NCBI GenBank assembly: GCA_964523895.1
Contig: CAZGBJ010000009.1
Coordinates: 1-64,000, forward strand
DNA length: 64,000 nucleotides
Reading direction: 5' to 3'
From: UBA7359 sp964523895
GTDB lineage: Bacteria > Pseudomonadota > Gammaproteobacteria > Eutrophobiales > Eutrophobiaceae
The translations under genes were made by a program, and so were the position numbers. Below, piece by piece: positions 17,330-27,063 of the stretch. Each line of letters starts with the position of its first letter. The stretch's first letter is position 1. Below the pieces are notes generated by a model that saw only the letters and a list, made by a program, of their open reading frames with translations, had not been told where the DNA came from and ran no database searches.

Positions 17330-17351
17330 TGTCCGCTTTCAGAAGCGGACA
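17330..17351. terminator. Perfect hairpin between merR and acr3 (bidirectional)
   Basis: TGTCCGCTT (17330-17338) and AAGCGGACA (17343-17351) form a 9-bp stem with a TCAG loop. It begins 4 bases after the merR stop and lies 39 bases beyond the 3' end of convergent acr3, so it could end both transcripts. No clear U-run. Confidence 0.6.
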
Positions 17352-17390
17352 TTCACAATCAACAGGGATACTTTGTTTTCGCTCAACAGT

Positions 17391-18560
17391 TTAGGTACTT
17401 GAAAACCAGCCTTTCGTCCTTTTACAAAAAGAAACTAACCCAAGCATTATCGGTACTTCAATCAAAACACCAACCACAGTGGCGAGTGCCGCACCTGAAG
17501 ATAAACCAAACAACATAACAGCCGTTGCAATAGCCACTTCAAAATGATTCGACGCACCAATCATTGCTGTAGGCGCCGCATTTTCATAAGAAAAATTCAT
17601 GAAACGGGCAATCCCATAAGTTATTGCGAAAATAAAGATGGTTTGAATAAACAACGGAATAGCAATCCACAGTATCGTTAACGGATTAGCAATAATGACA
17701 TCGCCTTTAAATGAAAAGAGTAATATCAATGTTAATAATAATGCTGTGATAGTAACCGGTGTTAGCAAATGCAAAAACTTTTCTTCAAACCAGACTTGAC
17801 CTTTATTAGCAATAATCCATTTTCTTGAAAAGAAACCTGCCGCTAAAGGTAGAGCAACATAAATACCAATTGATATAAGTAATGCCTGCCATGGGACGGG
17901 AAGTTTTCCGACGCCAAGTAAAAAACCACCTAACACACCAAATAGAACTAGCATGACCAAAGAGTTGATTGCCACCATAACTAAGGTATGACCATCATTA
18001 CCTTTAGCTAAATAGCCCCATACCAATACCATTGCCGTACAAGGTGCAATGCCTAATAAGATACAGCCCGCCAAATAACTTCGCCAAAGAGGAACGGCAA
18101 GCATCTTAACACCTTCTTGCATTACCACTGTACCGGAACCGTATTCAGCTCCGAGTGGTAAATCTAATCCAAACGGCATTTTCACATAATCCAATGCTTC
18201 GGCACCGATTAAATTTTTAAATAGTATGCCGAGAAAAACATAGGCAATGAGATACATGGTGAAAGGTTTAATCGCCCAGTTAATAAATAATGTTAGACCA
18301 ACAGGCTTAATACTCTTTCCTGCTTTAACAACTTCTGCAAAATCTATTTTCACCATAATTGGGTACATCATGAAAAAAAGACAAATGGCGATCGGAATAG
18401 AAACGATAGGCGCATCATTAATAACGATACTCATACCATCCAGTGTTTTGGCAAATTCAGGTGCAAATTGTCCTAATAGAATACCAAGAATAATACACAA
18501 GCCTACCCAAAGTGTTAGGTAACGCTCAAACACACCCATGTCATGTTTTTTTTCATTCAT
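17391..18560 (-). CDS. acr3: Arsenite efflux transporter ACR3
   Basis: 389 residues, about ten hydrophobic segments. FERYLTLWVGLCIILGILLG at the N-terminus and GIAPCTAMVLVWGYL, with the conserved Cys, identify the ACR3 (BASS superfamily) arsenite/H+ antiporter. It exports As(III) made by ArsC. It sits 108 bases downstream of the YnfA-like gene on the same strand as arsR, so it is probably in the ArsR-controlled transcript. Confidence 0.94.
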   Translation of the reverse strand: MNEKKHDMGVFERYLTLWVGLCIILGILLGQFAPEFAKTLDGMSIVINDAPIVSIPIAICLFFMMYPIMVKIDFAEVVKAGKSIKPVGLTLFINWAIKPFTMYLIAYVFLGILFKNLIGAEALDYVKMPFGLDLPLGAEYGSGTVVMQEGVKMLAVPLWRSYLAGCILLGIAPCTAMVLVWGYLAKGNDGHTLVMVAINSLVMLVLFGVLGGFLLGVGKLPVPWQALLISIGIYVALPLAAGFFSRKWIIANKGQVWFEEKFLHLLTPVTITALLLTLILLFSFKGDVIIANPLTILWIAIPLFIQTIFIFAITYGIARFMNFSYENAAPTAMIGASNHFEVAIATAVMLFGLSSGAALATVVGVLIEVPIMLGLVSFCKRTKGWFSST

Positions 18561-18668
18561 ATGATTTATTCTTCCACGTTATGGGAATCAATTTGATCTT
18601 GTGATAGATCTTTTTCAAAGAATCCCATGATTATTTAAAGTTAATTCTATTCAAATTTTATATTGGTC

Positions 18669-19004
18669 TTATTGGAGATGATGAGGACCAAACATAATAA
18701 TAACCATACCGATCAAACAGACTCCTACACCGACAAAATCAGTAATCGTTGGTTTTACAGAATCAACGGCCCATAGCCACATAAGAGCAACACTAATATA
18801 TACACCACCGTATGCTGCATACACACGACCTGCAGCCTGAGGATGAAGCGTAAGTAACCATGCAAATACACCTAGGCTTAAAGCAGCGGGTAATAACAAC
18901 CAGGCTGATTTATTTTCTTTTAGCCATAAATACGGCAAATAACAGCCAATAATCTCAGCGAGAGCTGTGAGTATAAATAGAAAAAATACCTTTATAATTT
19001 CCAT
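18669..19004 (-). CDS. YnfA-family (UPF0060) small membrane protein
   Basis: 111 residues with four hydrophobic helices; the pattern TALAEIIGCYLPYLWL...LHPQAAGRVYAAYGGVYI is typical of the UPF0060/YnfA family, relatives of small multidrug resistance proteins. It lies between arsR and acr3 on their strand. A role in metalloid or cation efflux is suggested by position only. Confidence 0.9.
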   Translation of the reverse strand: MEIIKVFFLFILTALAEIIGCYLPYLWLKENKSAWLLLPAALSLGVFAWLLTLHPQAAGRVYAAYGGVYISVALMWLWAVDSVKPTITDFVGVGVCLIGMVIIMFGPHHLQ

Positions 19005-19052
19005 AAATTACCTAAATATGAAACATTTAACGAAGTGCAGGCAATTTATAGA

Positions 19053-19406
19053 TCATGCACAGATACGATTTTCTGGACGATTAGACATGTTCTTTAGTTT
19101 CTTCAAATCATTTTTATATTGTTTTTCATTCATGCTGCCTTTAAGTGCAGCTTGAAGTAATTCATTGGCCCATGATGGTAATTTTGGATTTATACTGTAA
19201 TAAATCCATTGCCCAACTCGTTTATCGTTAACGACTTGCATGTCTCTTAATGAGGCCAGGTGACGTGATATTTTTGGCTGTATGAGGTCGAGCGCATAAG
19301 TTAATTCACAGACACACAACTCACCTTCCTGCATTAACAACATCAAGCTACGTAACCGTGTTTGATCCGACAATGATTTCAAAAGTATTTCAGGTGTCAT
19401 CTTCAT
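19053..19406 (-). CDS. arsR: ArsR-family arsenic-responsive repressor
   Basis: About 117 residues from the Met at 19404-19406 (another lies two codons later). A longer reading starting at 19460 would cover the operator and is unlikely. It is a winged-helix repressor; GELCVCELTYAL holds the cysteines expected for As(III) binding at the start of the recognition-helix region, followed by QPKISRHLASL. Released from DNA by arsenite. It faces arsC across a palindromic operator and heads the arsR - ynfA-like - acr3 line. Confidence 0.9.
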   Translation of the reverse strand: MKMTPEILLKSLSDQTRLRSLMLLMQEGELCVCELTYALDLIQPKISRHLASLRDMQVVNDKRVGQWIYYSINPKLPSWANELLQAALKGSMNEKQYKNDLKKLKNMSNRPENRICA

Positions 19407-19430
19407 GCGATACAATATACGCCTAGACAT

Positions 19431-19450
19431 ATATATGGTCAACCATATAT
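19431..19450. promoter_or_regulatory. Palindromic ArsR operator in arsR-arsC spacer
   Basis: Perfect inverted repeat ATATATGGT - CA - ACCATATAT between the divergent arsR and arsC genes. Its size, symmetry and place fit an ArsR-binding site controlling both directions. Confidence 0.75.
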
Positions 19451-19481
19451 TATATGTCATCTTGCTATTTGAGGTTTAGAA

Positions 19482-19985
19482 ATGTCCGAAAGAACACTAA
19501 AGGTATTGTTTTTATGTACAGGTAATTCTGCTCGTAGCATTATTGCTGAAGCATTATTACAACGATTGGGACAAGGTAAATTTGAAGCCTATAGCGCCGG
19601 CAGCATACCCAAAGGTCGTGTAAACCCTTTCGCCTTAGAAATTCTTGAGCAAAATAACTTCAAGACAGATTCATTCAGAAGCAAGAGTTGGGATGAGTTT
19701 GAAAAAGAAGGCGTTCTAAAACTGGATTTTATATTTACAGTCTGTGATAACGCGGCAAATGAAGTGTGTCCCATCTGGCCGGGGCAACCTATCTCGGCAC
19801 ATTGGGGTATTGAAGATCCCGACCAACCCGAACTAAGCGATGATGAACAACGTAAACTATTTCAAAAAACATTCAGAGAGCTTGAACAACGTATTAAAAT
19901 ATTTACCGGTTTACAATTCGACAAACTTACTGACTTATCTTTACAAGAAAAGTTGGATGATATCGGTAAAGTTAGACCCGAATAA
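19482..19985 (+). CDS. arsC: Arsenate reductase ArsC (thioredoxin/LMW-PTPase type)
   Basis: 167 residues. The P-loop CTGNSARS (Cys12) near the N-terminus is the low-molecular-weight phosphatase-type active site. The downstream cysteines in TVCDNAANEVC match the resolving pair of thioredoxin-coupled ArsC. It reduces As(V) to As(III), which ACR3 exports. GAGG lies ahead of the ATG. Divergent from arsR. It ends 13 bases before the convergent CDF gene. Confidence 0.93.
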   Translation: MSERTLKVLFLCTGNSARSIIAEALLQRLGQGKFEAYSAGSIPKGRVNPFALEILEQNNFKTDSFRSKSWDEFEKEGVLKLDFIFTVCDNAANEVCPIWPGQPISAHWGIEDPDQPELSDDEQRKLFQKTFRELEQRIKIFTGLQFDKLTDLSLQEKLDDIGKVRPE

Positions 19986-19998
19986 ATCAAAATTATTA

Positions 19999-20607
19999 TT
20001 AAATACTTCTATCAACACGAGCTTTAATTGCTTCACGAAAAATTTGGTAACTTCCATGTAGTACAACAGTTACAATTATTGCCCCAATGATTAAATCAGG
20101 TAATGCCGATTCAAAATATGCTACCAATATCCCGGCAGTAATTACGCCTACATTGGCAATCACATCGTTTTTTGAAAAAATCCAGCTTGCACGCATATGG
20201 ACCTCGCCATCTTTATGTTTACTTAGCAACACCAGACAGAAAACATTAGCTGCCAGAGCAATTAGGGAAATGATAATCATAAGAAGCGACATCGGTTCAC
20301 TACCGAAGATGAAGCGTCTAATCACTTCGAAGAGCACCCCTAACCCCAGTAGCATCTGGAATATTCCACTTAGCATTGCTGAATTAGCTTTAACAAGTGC
20401 ACTTCTTCCAATAGCGTATAGTGCAATAGCATAAACCATCGCATCCGCTAACATATCGAGTGAATCTGCAAGCAACCCGGTTGAATCTGCTATTAATGCG
20501 AAAATAAATTCAAACAAAAACATGAAGCCATTAATCATCAATAAGACAGTTAACACCTTGCGTTGGTTTTCAGGATCAAGTTCAGCATGACAGCCACAAT
20601 CACTCAT
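19999..20607 (-). CDS. Short cation-diffusion-facilitator-like transporter
   Basis: 202 residues, about five to six hydrophobic segments. ADSLDMLADAMVY and the later SKNDVIANVGVI are CDF-type metal-site motifs (Asp/His positions in TM2 and TM5; here Ser-Lys-Asn-Asp). The usual C-terminal cytosolic domain is missing, so it belongs to the short CDF group. The N-terminus has a CGCHAE cluster. Its start overlaps the end of the CzcA-like pump by 4 bases, so they are translationally coupled. Probably exports Zn, Cd or Co into the periplasm. Confidence 0.85.
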   Translation of the reverse strand: MSDCGCHAELDPENQRKVLTVLLMINGFMFLFEFIFALIADSTGLLADSLDMLADAMVYAIALYAIGRSALVKANSAMLSGIFQMLLGLGVLFEVIRRFIFGSEPMSLLMIIISLIALAANVFCLVLLSKHKDGEVHMRASWIFSKNDVIANVGVITAGILVAYFESALPDLIIGAIIVTVVLHGSYQIFREAIKARVDRSI

Positions 20608-23600
20608 GATTCTGCCTCAACATTTACAGCAAACCACTTATAAAGAGCAGGAATAACAAGAAGTGTCAGTATTGTTGATGTGACTAAACCACCTACTACT
20701 ACAGTTGCTAAAGGTCGCTGAACTTCGCTGCCAGTGCCTGTTGATAGCAAAAGTGGCGTCATGCCCAGTGCGGCTACTAATGCGGTCATTAAAACTGGTC
20801 GAAGCCTCAAGCAAGCACCGCGAATCGAAGCCTCATCAATATTCATACCTTCATGCATCAATTGATTAAGATATGTAATCAATACAATTCCATTGAGTAA
20901 CGCGATACCAAAGAGTGCGATAAAGCCAACGGAAGCAGGGACAGACAGGTTTTGACCACTTAACCACAATGCCACTACACCGCCGACTAAAGCCAATGGA
21001 ATATTTAATAGAATTAAAGTGGCATTTTTAAATGAATTAAAACTACTGTAGAGCATGATAAAAATTAGAAACAAGGTAACAGGGATCACTATCGCCAATC
21101 GTTTATTCGCTTCCTGTTGCAAACGAAATTGCCCGCCCCAGGTAACGAGATAACCTGGTGGGAGATCTATACTTGCGTCAAGTTGGTTTTGTGCATCTTC
21201 AACAAAGGTAACGATGTCTCGGCCAACGACATTACTTTGTATCGTGATAAAGCGTTGGTTGTTTTGACGCGTGATCTGTCTTTGACCAACAAGTTCTTCG
21301 ATTACCGCAATTTGTTCCAGAGGTACTTTTACACCATCAGGTGTTTCGATTATTAATTGCTGAATATCCTCTTTTGTTGATCTCGCATCAGGACTATATC
21401 TCACAAAGATATCGAAACGTCGTATACCTTCAAAAATTTGTCCTGCTGATACACCACCAATTGCTGCCCTAATTATATTTTGTACATCTTCCAGATTAAT
21501 TCCATAACGGGCGATTGCTTGTCTATCAGGACGAATACGAAGTTGCGGTACACCAGAGACTTGATCAACCTGGACATCAGCAGCACCTTCTACTTCTCGT
21601 ATTACTTCTGCTATTTCATCTGCATATTGTTTTAGAACATCCAAATCATCACCGAAGAGTTTGATAGCCAGCTCGGCTCTAACACCTTCAAGTAATTCAT
21701 CCACTGTCATTGCAATAGGCTGAGTTAAATTGGCCTGTATACCGGGTATATCTTTTATTTTTTCGCGTATTTGTTGTTCGATAAAAGGTTGATCTTTTGG
21801 CTTCCTCCATTCCGTATTAGGTTTAAGAATGACATACATCTCGGCTGAATTAGTTGGATCAGCATGTGCGCCTACTTCGCCTCGACCAATACGTGATATC
21901 ACCTTAGTCACTTCCGGAATATCAAGTAATCGTTTTTCTACTATCATCGTATTTCGTTTGCTCTCCTTCAACGAAATCGAAGGTGCCATGGTCAAGCGTA
22001 CAACAATCGTCCCTTCATTCAGTTTTGGTGTAAATTCAGCACCAAGGCGAGGAAATATCATTGCGCCTATCAGAATCAAACCAACAGCGATGCTAACGGC
22101 AAACATTCTGTTATTTACAAAAAATCGAACAACCGGTGTGTACAACTTGAGTATTACCCTGACAATCAAAATCTGATGTTCTGTATTCCCATTACTATTT
22201 TGTTTTGGTTTACGCATGACAAAAGAAGCCAAGACGGGCGCAATGAATATGGCAAACAACAATGAGCCACTCATAGCAAGGGCGATAGTATAAGCCAAGG
22301 GCCTGAATGTTTTTCCTTCTACGCCTTGTAACGTAAATAGCGGAAGAAAAACAATAATGATAATGATAATAGCAAACACAATAGGCCGAGCGACTTCACG
22401 ACAAGCACGACCAACAACATGTAACACCGATTCATCATTGTTACTATTTCGTAGCAGACGATCGACATTCTCAATCATAACAACGCTTGCATCGACCATC
22501 ATGCCGATGGCAATGGCTAAACCGCCGAACGACATCAAGTTGGCAGATATGTTGAGTAGATACATCCAGATCAAGGCAAAGAACACTGAAAAGGGAATCG
22601 ACATGGCAACAACGAAACTGGGTCGAAGTGCTCCAAGAAAAAGTAATAAAATGACAACGACAAGAACAACCCCTTCGGTTAAAGCATTTGTCACGGTTTT
22701 AACACAGGCTTCGACTAAACTTTTTTGTTCATAATACGGAACTAAGCGAATACCTTCGGGCAAAATATTATTAATCTCTGACATTCTTGCTTCAACATCA
22801 GCAATGACCGTAGAGGAATTTGTGCCGAATAATTTAATCACCATACCGGCAACGACTTCTTCAATGCCATTATGAGTTTGTAATCCACGTCGTATAGCGC
22901 CACCTGTTTTAATGTCACAAAGATCACCTAGAAAAATCGGGCTGCCATCGACTGTTTTGATCACAATATTTTTTAAGTCATCAATGCCCTTAGCTAGACC
23001 AACAGAACGTACAATAAACTCTTCTGAGTTCTTCTCGATAAACTGGGCGCCCACATTCAAATTGTTAGCGCTAATTCGTTCTATGACGTCTTGAAGTGAT
23101 ACGGAATAACGCAGTAATGCATCGGGATTGATCTCAATATGGAATTGCTTTTCAAAACCGCCTATACCTAATATTTCCGTTACACCAGCTACTGTTTGTA
23201 GATTAAATTTGATTAACCAATCCTGAATTACACGTAACTCTTCAAGCGAATAGTTTCCAGTGGTATCTTCAAGATAATAAAATAGAATTAGACCCATACC
23301 GGTTGAGATAGGCCCCATGCCTGGATCACCAAAGCCTTCCGGTATCTGTTCTCTGGCTTCTTGCAATCGTTCACTTACCAATTGTCGTGCAAAATATATA
23401 TCCACATCATCTTCAAAGTAAACATTCACAACAGACAATCCGAAATTAGAGACCGAACGTATATTGTCAATACTAGGCAAGCCGGTCATGGCGACTTCCA
23501 CCGGGTAGGTGACATACATTTCGATTTCTTCTGGTGCTAGTCCTTCTGTCTCGGTAAATATTTGCACCAAGTTAGGTGATACATCAGGAAACGCATCGAT

Positions 23601-23705
23601 GGGTAGTTGAGTATAGGAACGATATCCTGCAAAGATTATCATGACTGCAAACATGACTATCAGTAGTCGATTATGCAGGCTAAAGTCGATTAATTTATCA
23701 ATCAT
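20604..23705 (-). CDS. czcA: CzcA-like heavy-metal RND efflux pump
   Basis: 1033 residues, full length. Shares the HME-RND layout of the 3864-6986 pump. The CusA metal-methionine segment (IDMLATGI) is replaced by MTVDELLEGV, as in divalent-metal pumps; TM4 reads AIGMMVDASVVMIENVDR. A Co/Zn/Cd or Ni substrate is therefore more likely than Cu(I). Preceded by a CzcB-like adaptor (32-base gap) and followed, overlapping, by the CDF gene. Confidence 0.9.
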   Translation of the reverse strand: MIDKLIDFSLHNRLLIVMFAVMIIFAGYRSYTQLPIDAFPDVSPNLVQIFTETEGLAPEEIEMYVTYPVEVAMTGLPSIDNIRSVSNFGLSVVNVYFEDDVDIYFARQLVSERLQEAREQIPEGFGDPGMGPISTGMGLILFYYLEDTTGNYSLEELRVIQDWLIKFNLQTVAGVTEILGIGGFEKQFHIEINPDALLRYSVSLQDVIERISANNLNVGAQFIEKNSEEFIVRSVGLAKGIDDLKNIVIKTVDGSPIFLGDLCDIKTGGAIRRGLQTHNGIEEVVAGMVIKLFGTNSSTVIADVEARMSEINNILPEGIRLVPYYEQKSLVEACVKTVTNALTEGVVLVVVILLLFLGALRPSFVVAMSIPFSVFFALIWMYLLNISANLMSFGGLAIAIGMMVDASVVMIENVDRLLRNSNNDESVLHVVGRACREVARPIVFAIIIIIIVFLPLFTLQGVEGKTFRPLAYTIALAMSGSLLFAIFIAPVLASFVMRKPKQNSNGNTEHQILIVRVILKLYTPVVRFFVNNRMFAVSIAVGLILIGAMIFPRLGAEFTPKLNEGTIVVRLTMAPSISLKESKRNTMIVEKRLLDIPEVTKVISRIGRGEVGAHADPTNSAEMYVILKPNTEWRKPKDQPFIEQQIREKIKDIPGIQANLTQPIAMTVDELLEGVRAELAIKLFGDDLDVLKQYADEIAEVIREVEGAADVQVDQVSGVPQLRIRPDRQAIARYGINLEDVQNIIRAAIGGVSAGQIFEGIRRFDIFVRYSPDARSTKEDIQQLIIETPDGVKVPLEQIAVIEELVGQRQITRQNNQRFITIQSNVVGRDIVTFVEDAQNQLDASIDLPPGYLVTWGGQFRLQQEANKRLAIVIPVTLFLIFIMLYSSFNSFKNATLILLNIPLALVGGVVALWLSGQNLSVPASVGFIALFGIALLNGIVLITYLNQLMHEGMNIDEASIRGACLRLRPVLMTALVAALGMTPLLLSTGTGSEVQRPLATVVVGGLVTSTILTLLVIPALYKWFAVNVEAES

Positions 23706-23737
23706 TGTTTTAACATCTCTTTTTTGAAAATTTTAAA

Positions 23738-24970
23738 TTAGTGTCCATGTCCATCGCCAAAGGACGCCTTTTGCATTTGTGCCTTTAGAACAAAAGCATT
23801 CTTTGCGACGTACTTATCACCCGCATGCAACCCTTCTATAACTTCCACATTAGTTTTATCACTGCGGCCCAGTGTCACAGGATGCGGTTCAAAACCTTCC
23901 TCGTTTTTTATAAACACGACCGATTGATCATCAATCGTTTCTAATGCTGATTTAGGAATAACAATGTCACTGGAAAGGTTTGATAGTGTGACATCAACTG
24001 AGACGAACAAACCGGGACGCCATTTTTCATCTTTGTTATTGATTACAACACGTGCGGAAGCACTTCTGGTCTCTTCAGATACCTTAGGGCTGATATAAAC
24101 AATTTCACTATTTACATCGGGAATACCATAGCCAGAGATAACGTGTACTTGCTGCCCAACATTTATCTTTTCGAGATCTTTTTGATAGACCGTAAGATTG
24201 ATCCAGACGTAGTCAAGATTGGCAATAACAAAAGGACGACTTTCTTCATTGAGTAATTCACCTTGAACGATGTGTTTTTCAGTAATAACACCGTTACCGG
24301 GTGAACGAATTTCATACAGTGTTAAGTCACAATCATCACTACAATGACTGCTGTTTTGCTCAACCCCTATAGCACGTAACTTTTGTTTGGCCAAATTGTA
24401 TTCAATATAAGCATTGTCACGGAATTGCTGCGCTTCCAAAAATTCTCTTTCAGTAGTTAAGCCTTCTTTCTTTAGCTTCTTCTCTCGCTCGAATGTTGTT
24501 CTGGATAATCCATATCGGCTCTTTGCTGCTTCTGTTTCTGCTTTTATTTCGGCCAGCTCCCTACTCGACATGGTTGCCAACAAGTCACCTGTTTCAACTC
24601 TATCGCCCAGTGTTTTATAAACTTGTTTTGTGATGCCTGAAACACGAGGGACAATATGGATTAACCGATCTGGATCGAGAGTAATTTCCCCGGGCAACAT
24701 CAGTGTCTCTTTTATATTGCCACTACCTGCCGTATCAATTCTGATTTCAAATTCTTTTATTTCATTATCAGAAAGCTCAATCTTGTCTTCATGGTCTTCT
24801 CCTTCCTCATTATGACCGCTTTCGACGTGACCTGTATCTTCTGTCTCATTATGCCCATGTTCATCGTCTTCATTCGCAAAAGCATTGAAGCAAATAAATA
24901 AACCTAATAAACAAGATAAAAAATAGACCTTTAATTTATTAGCTAAATTAACTATATTTATAACATTCAT
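23738..24970 (-). CDS. czcB: CzcB-like periplasmic adaptor with His/Glu-rich N-terminus
   Basis: 410 residues. A hydrophobic N-terminal segment is followed by a His- and acid-rich stretch (HGHNETEDTGHVESGHNEEG) that probably binds divalent metal. Lipoyl and hairpin regions of a membrane-fusion protein follow (PRVSGITKQVYKTLGDRVET). The C-terminus ends GDGHGH. Joins the RND pump to the outer-membrane channel. Start overlaps the CzcC-like stop by 4 bases. Confidence 0.9.
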   Translation of the reverse strand: MNVINIVNLANKLKVYFLSCLLGLFICFNAFANEDDEHGHNETEDTGHVESGHNEEGEDHEDKIELSDNEIKEFEIRIDTAGSGNIKETLMLPGEITLDPDRLIHIVPRVSGITKQVYKTLGDRVETGDLLATMSSRELAEIKAETEAAKSRYGLSRTTFEREKKLKKEGLTTEREFLEAQQFRDNAYIEYNLAKQKLRAIGVEQNSSHCSDDCDLTLYEIRSPGNGVITEKHIVQGELLNEESRPFVIANLDYVWINLTVYQKDLEKINVGQQVHVISGYGIPDVNSEIVYISPKVSEETRSASARVVINNKDEKWRPGLFVSVDVTLSNLSSDIVIPKSALETIDDQSVVFIKNEEGFEPHPVTLGRSDKTNVEVIEGLHAGDKYVAKNAFVLKAQMQKASFGDGHGH

Positions 24971-26316
24971 CTGATTGCCTCCTCAGCAATGTAATCATTA
25001 TTGTCGCTCAATGATGACCCGATCAATCGTTCAATAGCGATTACAATTCGGTGATATTCTTTAACGGAATCGATATGTTGTTGTCGTGTATCAAAATAGG
25101 TGCGTTGAGCATCCAATAAATTCAATAAATCAAGTTTCCCCAATCGATATATTCTTGTTGCGGCATTAAATGCTTCTTCAGCACTAGGCAATATTTCATC
25201 ATTTAGTGTTGTGACTTCATGATGGAGGATATTTAATCGTTGATAAGCAATAAGTAATGCCGAACGTAGTCTAGTTTCAGTGACTTCACGTCGTTTTGAT
25301 GCTTGACTTAGTCCTACTTCAGTTCGTTGTACGCCAGTCTGTTTTTTATCAAACAAATACAATGGGATTGATATGCTGGCAACTGCAGCAACATCATCCA
25401 ACTCGTTAAAATGACGAATACCTGCGCTCACAGAGATATCCGGAATCGTATCAGCACGCGCAAGAGTGATTGCATTTTGGTGTCGACTTACTTCTGTTGC
25501 CCAGCGAGCCAAGTCTGGATTGTTATTTAGTTTTGAAACAATTGAATCTAATCCTGGGATGGAAGAAATGCTATAAAAATCTCCTAGTACCTTACTGTAG
25601 GTAACATCAGAACCACCCCAACTTGTCACTAGATTTTGCTTTGATATCGCCAACTGTCTTTCGGCATTGATCAAACTTAATTTTGATTTGGATAGCTCAA
25701 CTCTTGCCTTAATTTCTTCGAGCTGCGATACCTTACCAGCTTCAACACGTTTATTAACCGTCTCGTAAATCTCCTCGGCCAGGTCTTTTATTTCATTTGC
25801 AATGATCAGTCTTTCTTGATCACCAAGCACTTCAGCATAGGCAATCGCTGATTGCGATAAAAGATCGACTCGTTTCACTTCATAATCCCAACGGGCAAGA
25901 TCACGATCGGTTGATGCCAATTGCTGACGCTTCATCCGTTTATCACCCAACTCGATTAATTGACTTAGTGCAATGGTAGTTTCTGCTGATTTGAATCCAC
26001 CAATGTCACCTGAACCCGCAAAGTTTTCTACTTCAAATTCTGCTTCAGGATTCGGTAATAACCCGGCTTCGATCTGATCAATTTCTCTCGATTTGATTGT
26101 CCAGGCATAAGTAGCCAATTCAGGACTGTGTTTTAACGTCAAGACAATAGCTTGCCTTAAGGAAAGATCGCCTGACGGTTGAATCAGAGGTTGATCAAAT
26201 TCTTCCGGCGCCATTGTCGGTGGTAATTCTAACTCATCATTAACTGCCATCACTGTTGCATGGATGAGGCATGCGATAGCGAATACTAGCGTTTTAATAA
26301 ACATAATTAATCTCAT
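24967..26316 (-). CDS. czcC: CzcC-like outer-membrane channel (TolC family)
   Basis: 449 residues with a signal peptide (about residues 1-24), then the two-repeat outer-membrane efflux fold (LSLRQAIVLTLKHSPELATY at repeat one). Outer-membrane duct of the second RND system. First of the CBA genes, 78 bases downstream of the small exported protein at 26395-26709. Confidence 0.9.
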   Translation of the reverse strand: MRLIMFIKTLVFAIACLIHATVMAVNDELELPPTMAPEEFDQPLIQPSGDLSLRQAIVLTLKHSPELATYAWTIKSREIDQIEAGLLPNPEAEFEVENFAGSGDIGGFKSAETTIALSQLIELGDKRMKRQQLASTDRDLARWDYEVKRVDLLSQSAIAYAEVLGDQERLIIANEIKDLAEEIYETVNKRVEAGKVSQLEEIKARVELSKSKLSLINAERQLAISKQNLVTSWGGSDVTYSKVLGDFYSISSIPGLDSIVSKLNNNPDLARWATEVSRHQNAITLARADTIPDISVSAGIRHFNELDDVAAVASISIPLYLFDKKQTGVQRTEVGLSQASKRREVTETRLRSALLIAYQRLNILHHEVTTLNDEILPSAEEAFNAATRIYRLGKLDLLNLLDAQRTYFDTRQQHIDSVKEYHRIVIAIERLIGSSLSDNNDYIAEEAIR

Positions 26317-26394
26317 ATATCAAAATACATACTCTTTCATACCGAAGCACAAAGAGGTTGTTATAGTTTGAGCGCTACCAGTAGTAGCGAGAGA

Positions 26395-26709
26395 TTAAGC
26401 TATAGGAGGTTGGTAAGGTGGAGGTTGATTATAGGAAGCGTAATTTTGTCTCTGAAAAATTAAGGCATCTTTGATTTGTTGATTAGCAATAGATGTATTT
26501 TTTTGAATCATACCTAACGAATGCGATGAAAAATGACAGCAATGATCACAGGAGATTGAATCGCCATCAGTATCATGCTGGATATCCATTTCTATAGAAG
26601 AATGACTCTCTTGAGTATCTGCCAACTCATGAGCGTAGGCATGTATCGGCATGATGATCCCGGACAGAGCCAATATTAGCAATAATAATTTAGCTAAGTT
26701 AGTAGACAT
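26395..26709 (-). CDS. Small exported Cys/His protein ahead of the Czc operon
   Basis: 104 residues. An N-terminal signal-like segment (about residues 7-26, ending HAYA) is followed by many acidic and His residues, a CDHCCHFSSH cluster and a PPPYQPP tail. It is the counterpart of the 9630-10061 protein in position and layout. Probably a periplasmic metal-binding accessory or leader gene of the efflux operon; family not assigned with confidence. Confidence 0.62.
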   Translation of the reverse strand: MSTNLAKLLLLILALSGIIMPIHAYAHELADTQESHSSIEMDIQHDTDGDSISCDHCCHFSSHSLGMIQKNTSIANQQIKDALIFQRQNYASYNQPPPYQPPIA

Positions 26710-26805
26710 TTGTGGAATATGAAGTAATTATCAAATTTTTTCAACTTTTTCATAAAAGTCAGTCTCTTTACTTGTCCGATAGTTCCAATAGATTTAGCAT
26801 AATAA

Positions 26806-27036
26806 CCGCTTACTCTTCGTTTACATAAAGTATGGGTCTTTGCCGGTTCGGCTATATTGCTTTGTCTTGGCGGCTGGTTACTTTATCGACCTGGGCGTAC
26901 TTGCCCAACTGAACCTGAACTTGCCGCATTGTGTAATAAAGCATACACATGGAATTGTCGCATTTATTGGCTGTCTGTTTTTATCTGGTGTACAGGATTT
27001 TTCTTTGCCTATATAGCTGAATACATTTTTTATTAG
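26806..27036 (+). pseudogene. MerT-like C-terminal remnant
   Basis: An open frame without start codon follows two in-frame stops. It reads VFAGSAILLCLGGWLLYRPG, then RTCPTEPELAALCNKAY, then a final helix ending FAYIAEYIFY. The order helix - Cys pair loop - helix, with LYxPxxxC, matches the second half of MerT (compare LYLIPQQCEEDTDC in the intact merT here). The N-terminal helix with the CC pair is missing. It is on the opposite strand to the island genes and marks the island's right edge. Alternative: part of an unrelated small membrane protein. Confidence 0.5.
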
Positions 27037-27063
27037 CATCTACCTGAATTGTAAGTATAAAAT

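Noticed and set aside
18566..18628. 20-codon ORF in the acr3-ynfA gap, embedded in a long-loop GGAATC/GATTCC dyad
   Set aside because: No ribosome binding site and no recognisable product; likely chance.
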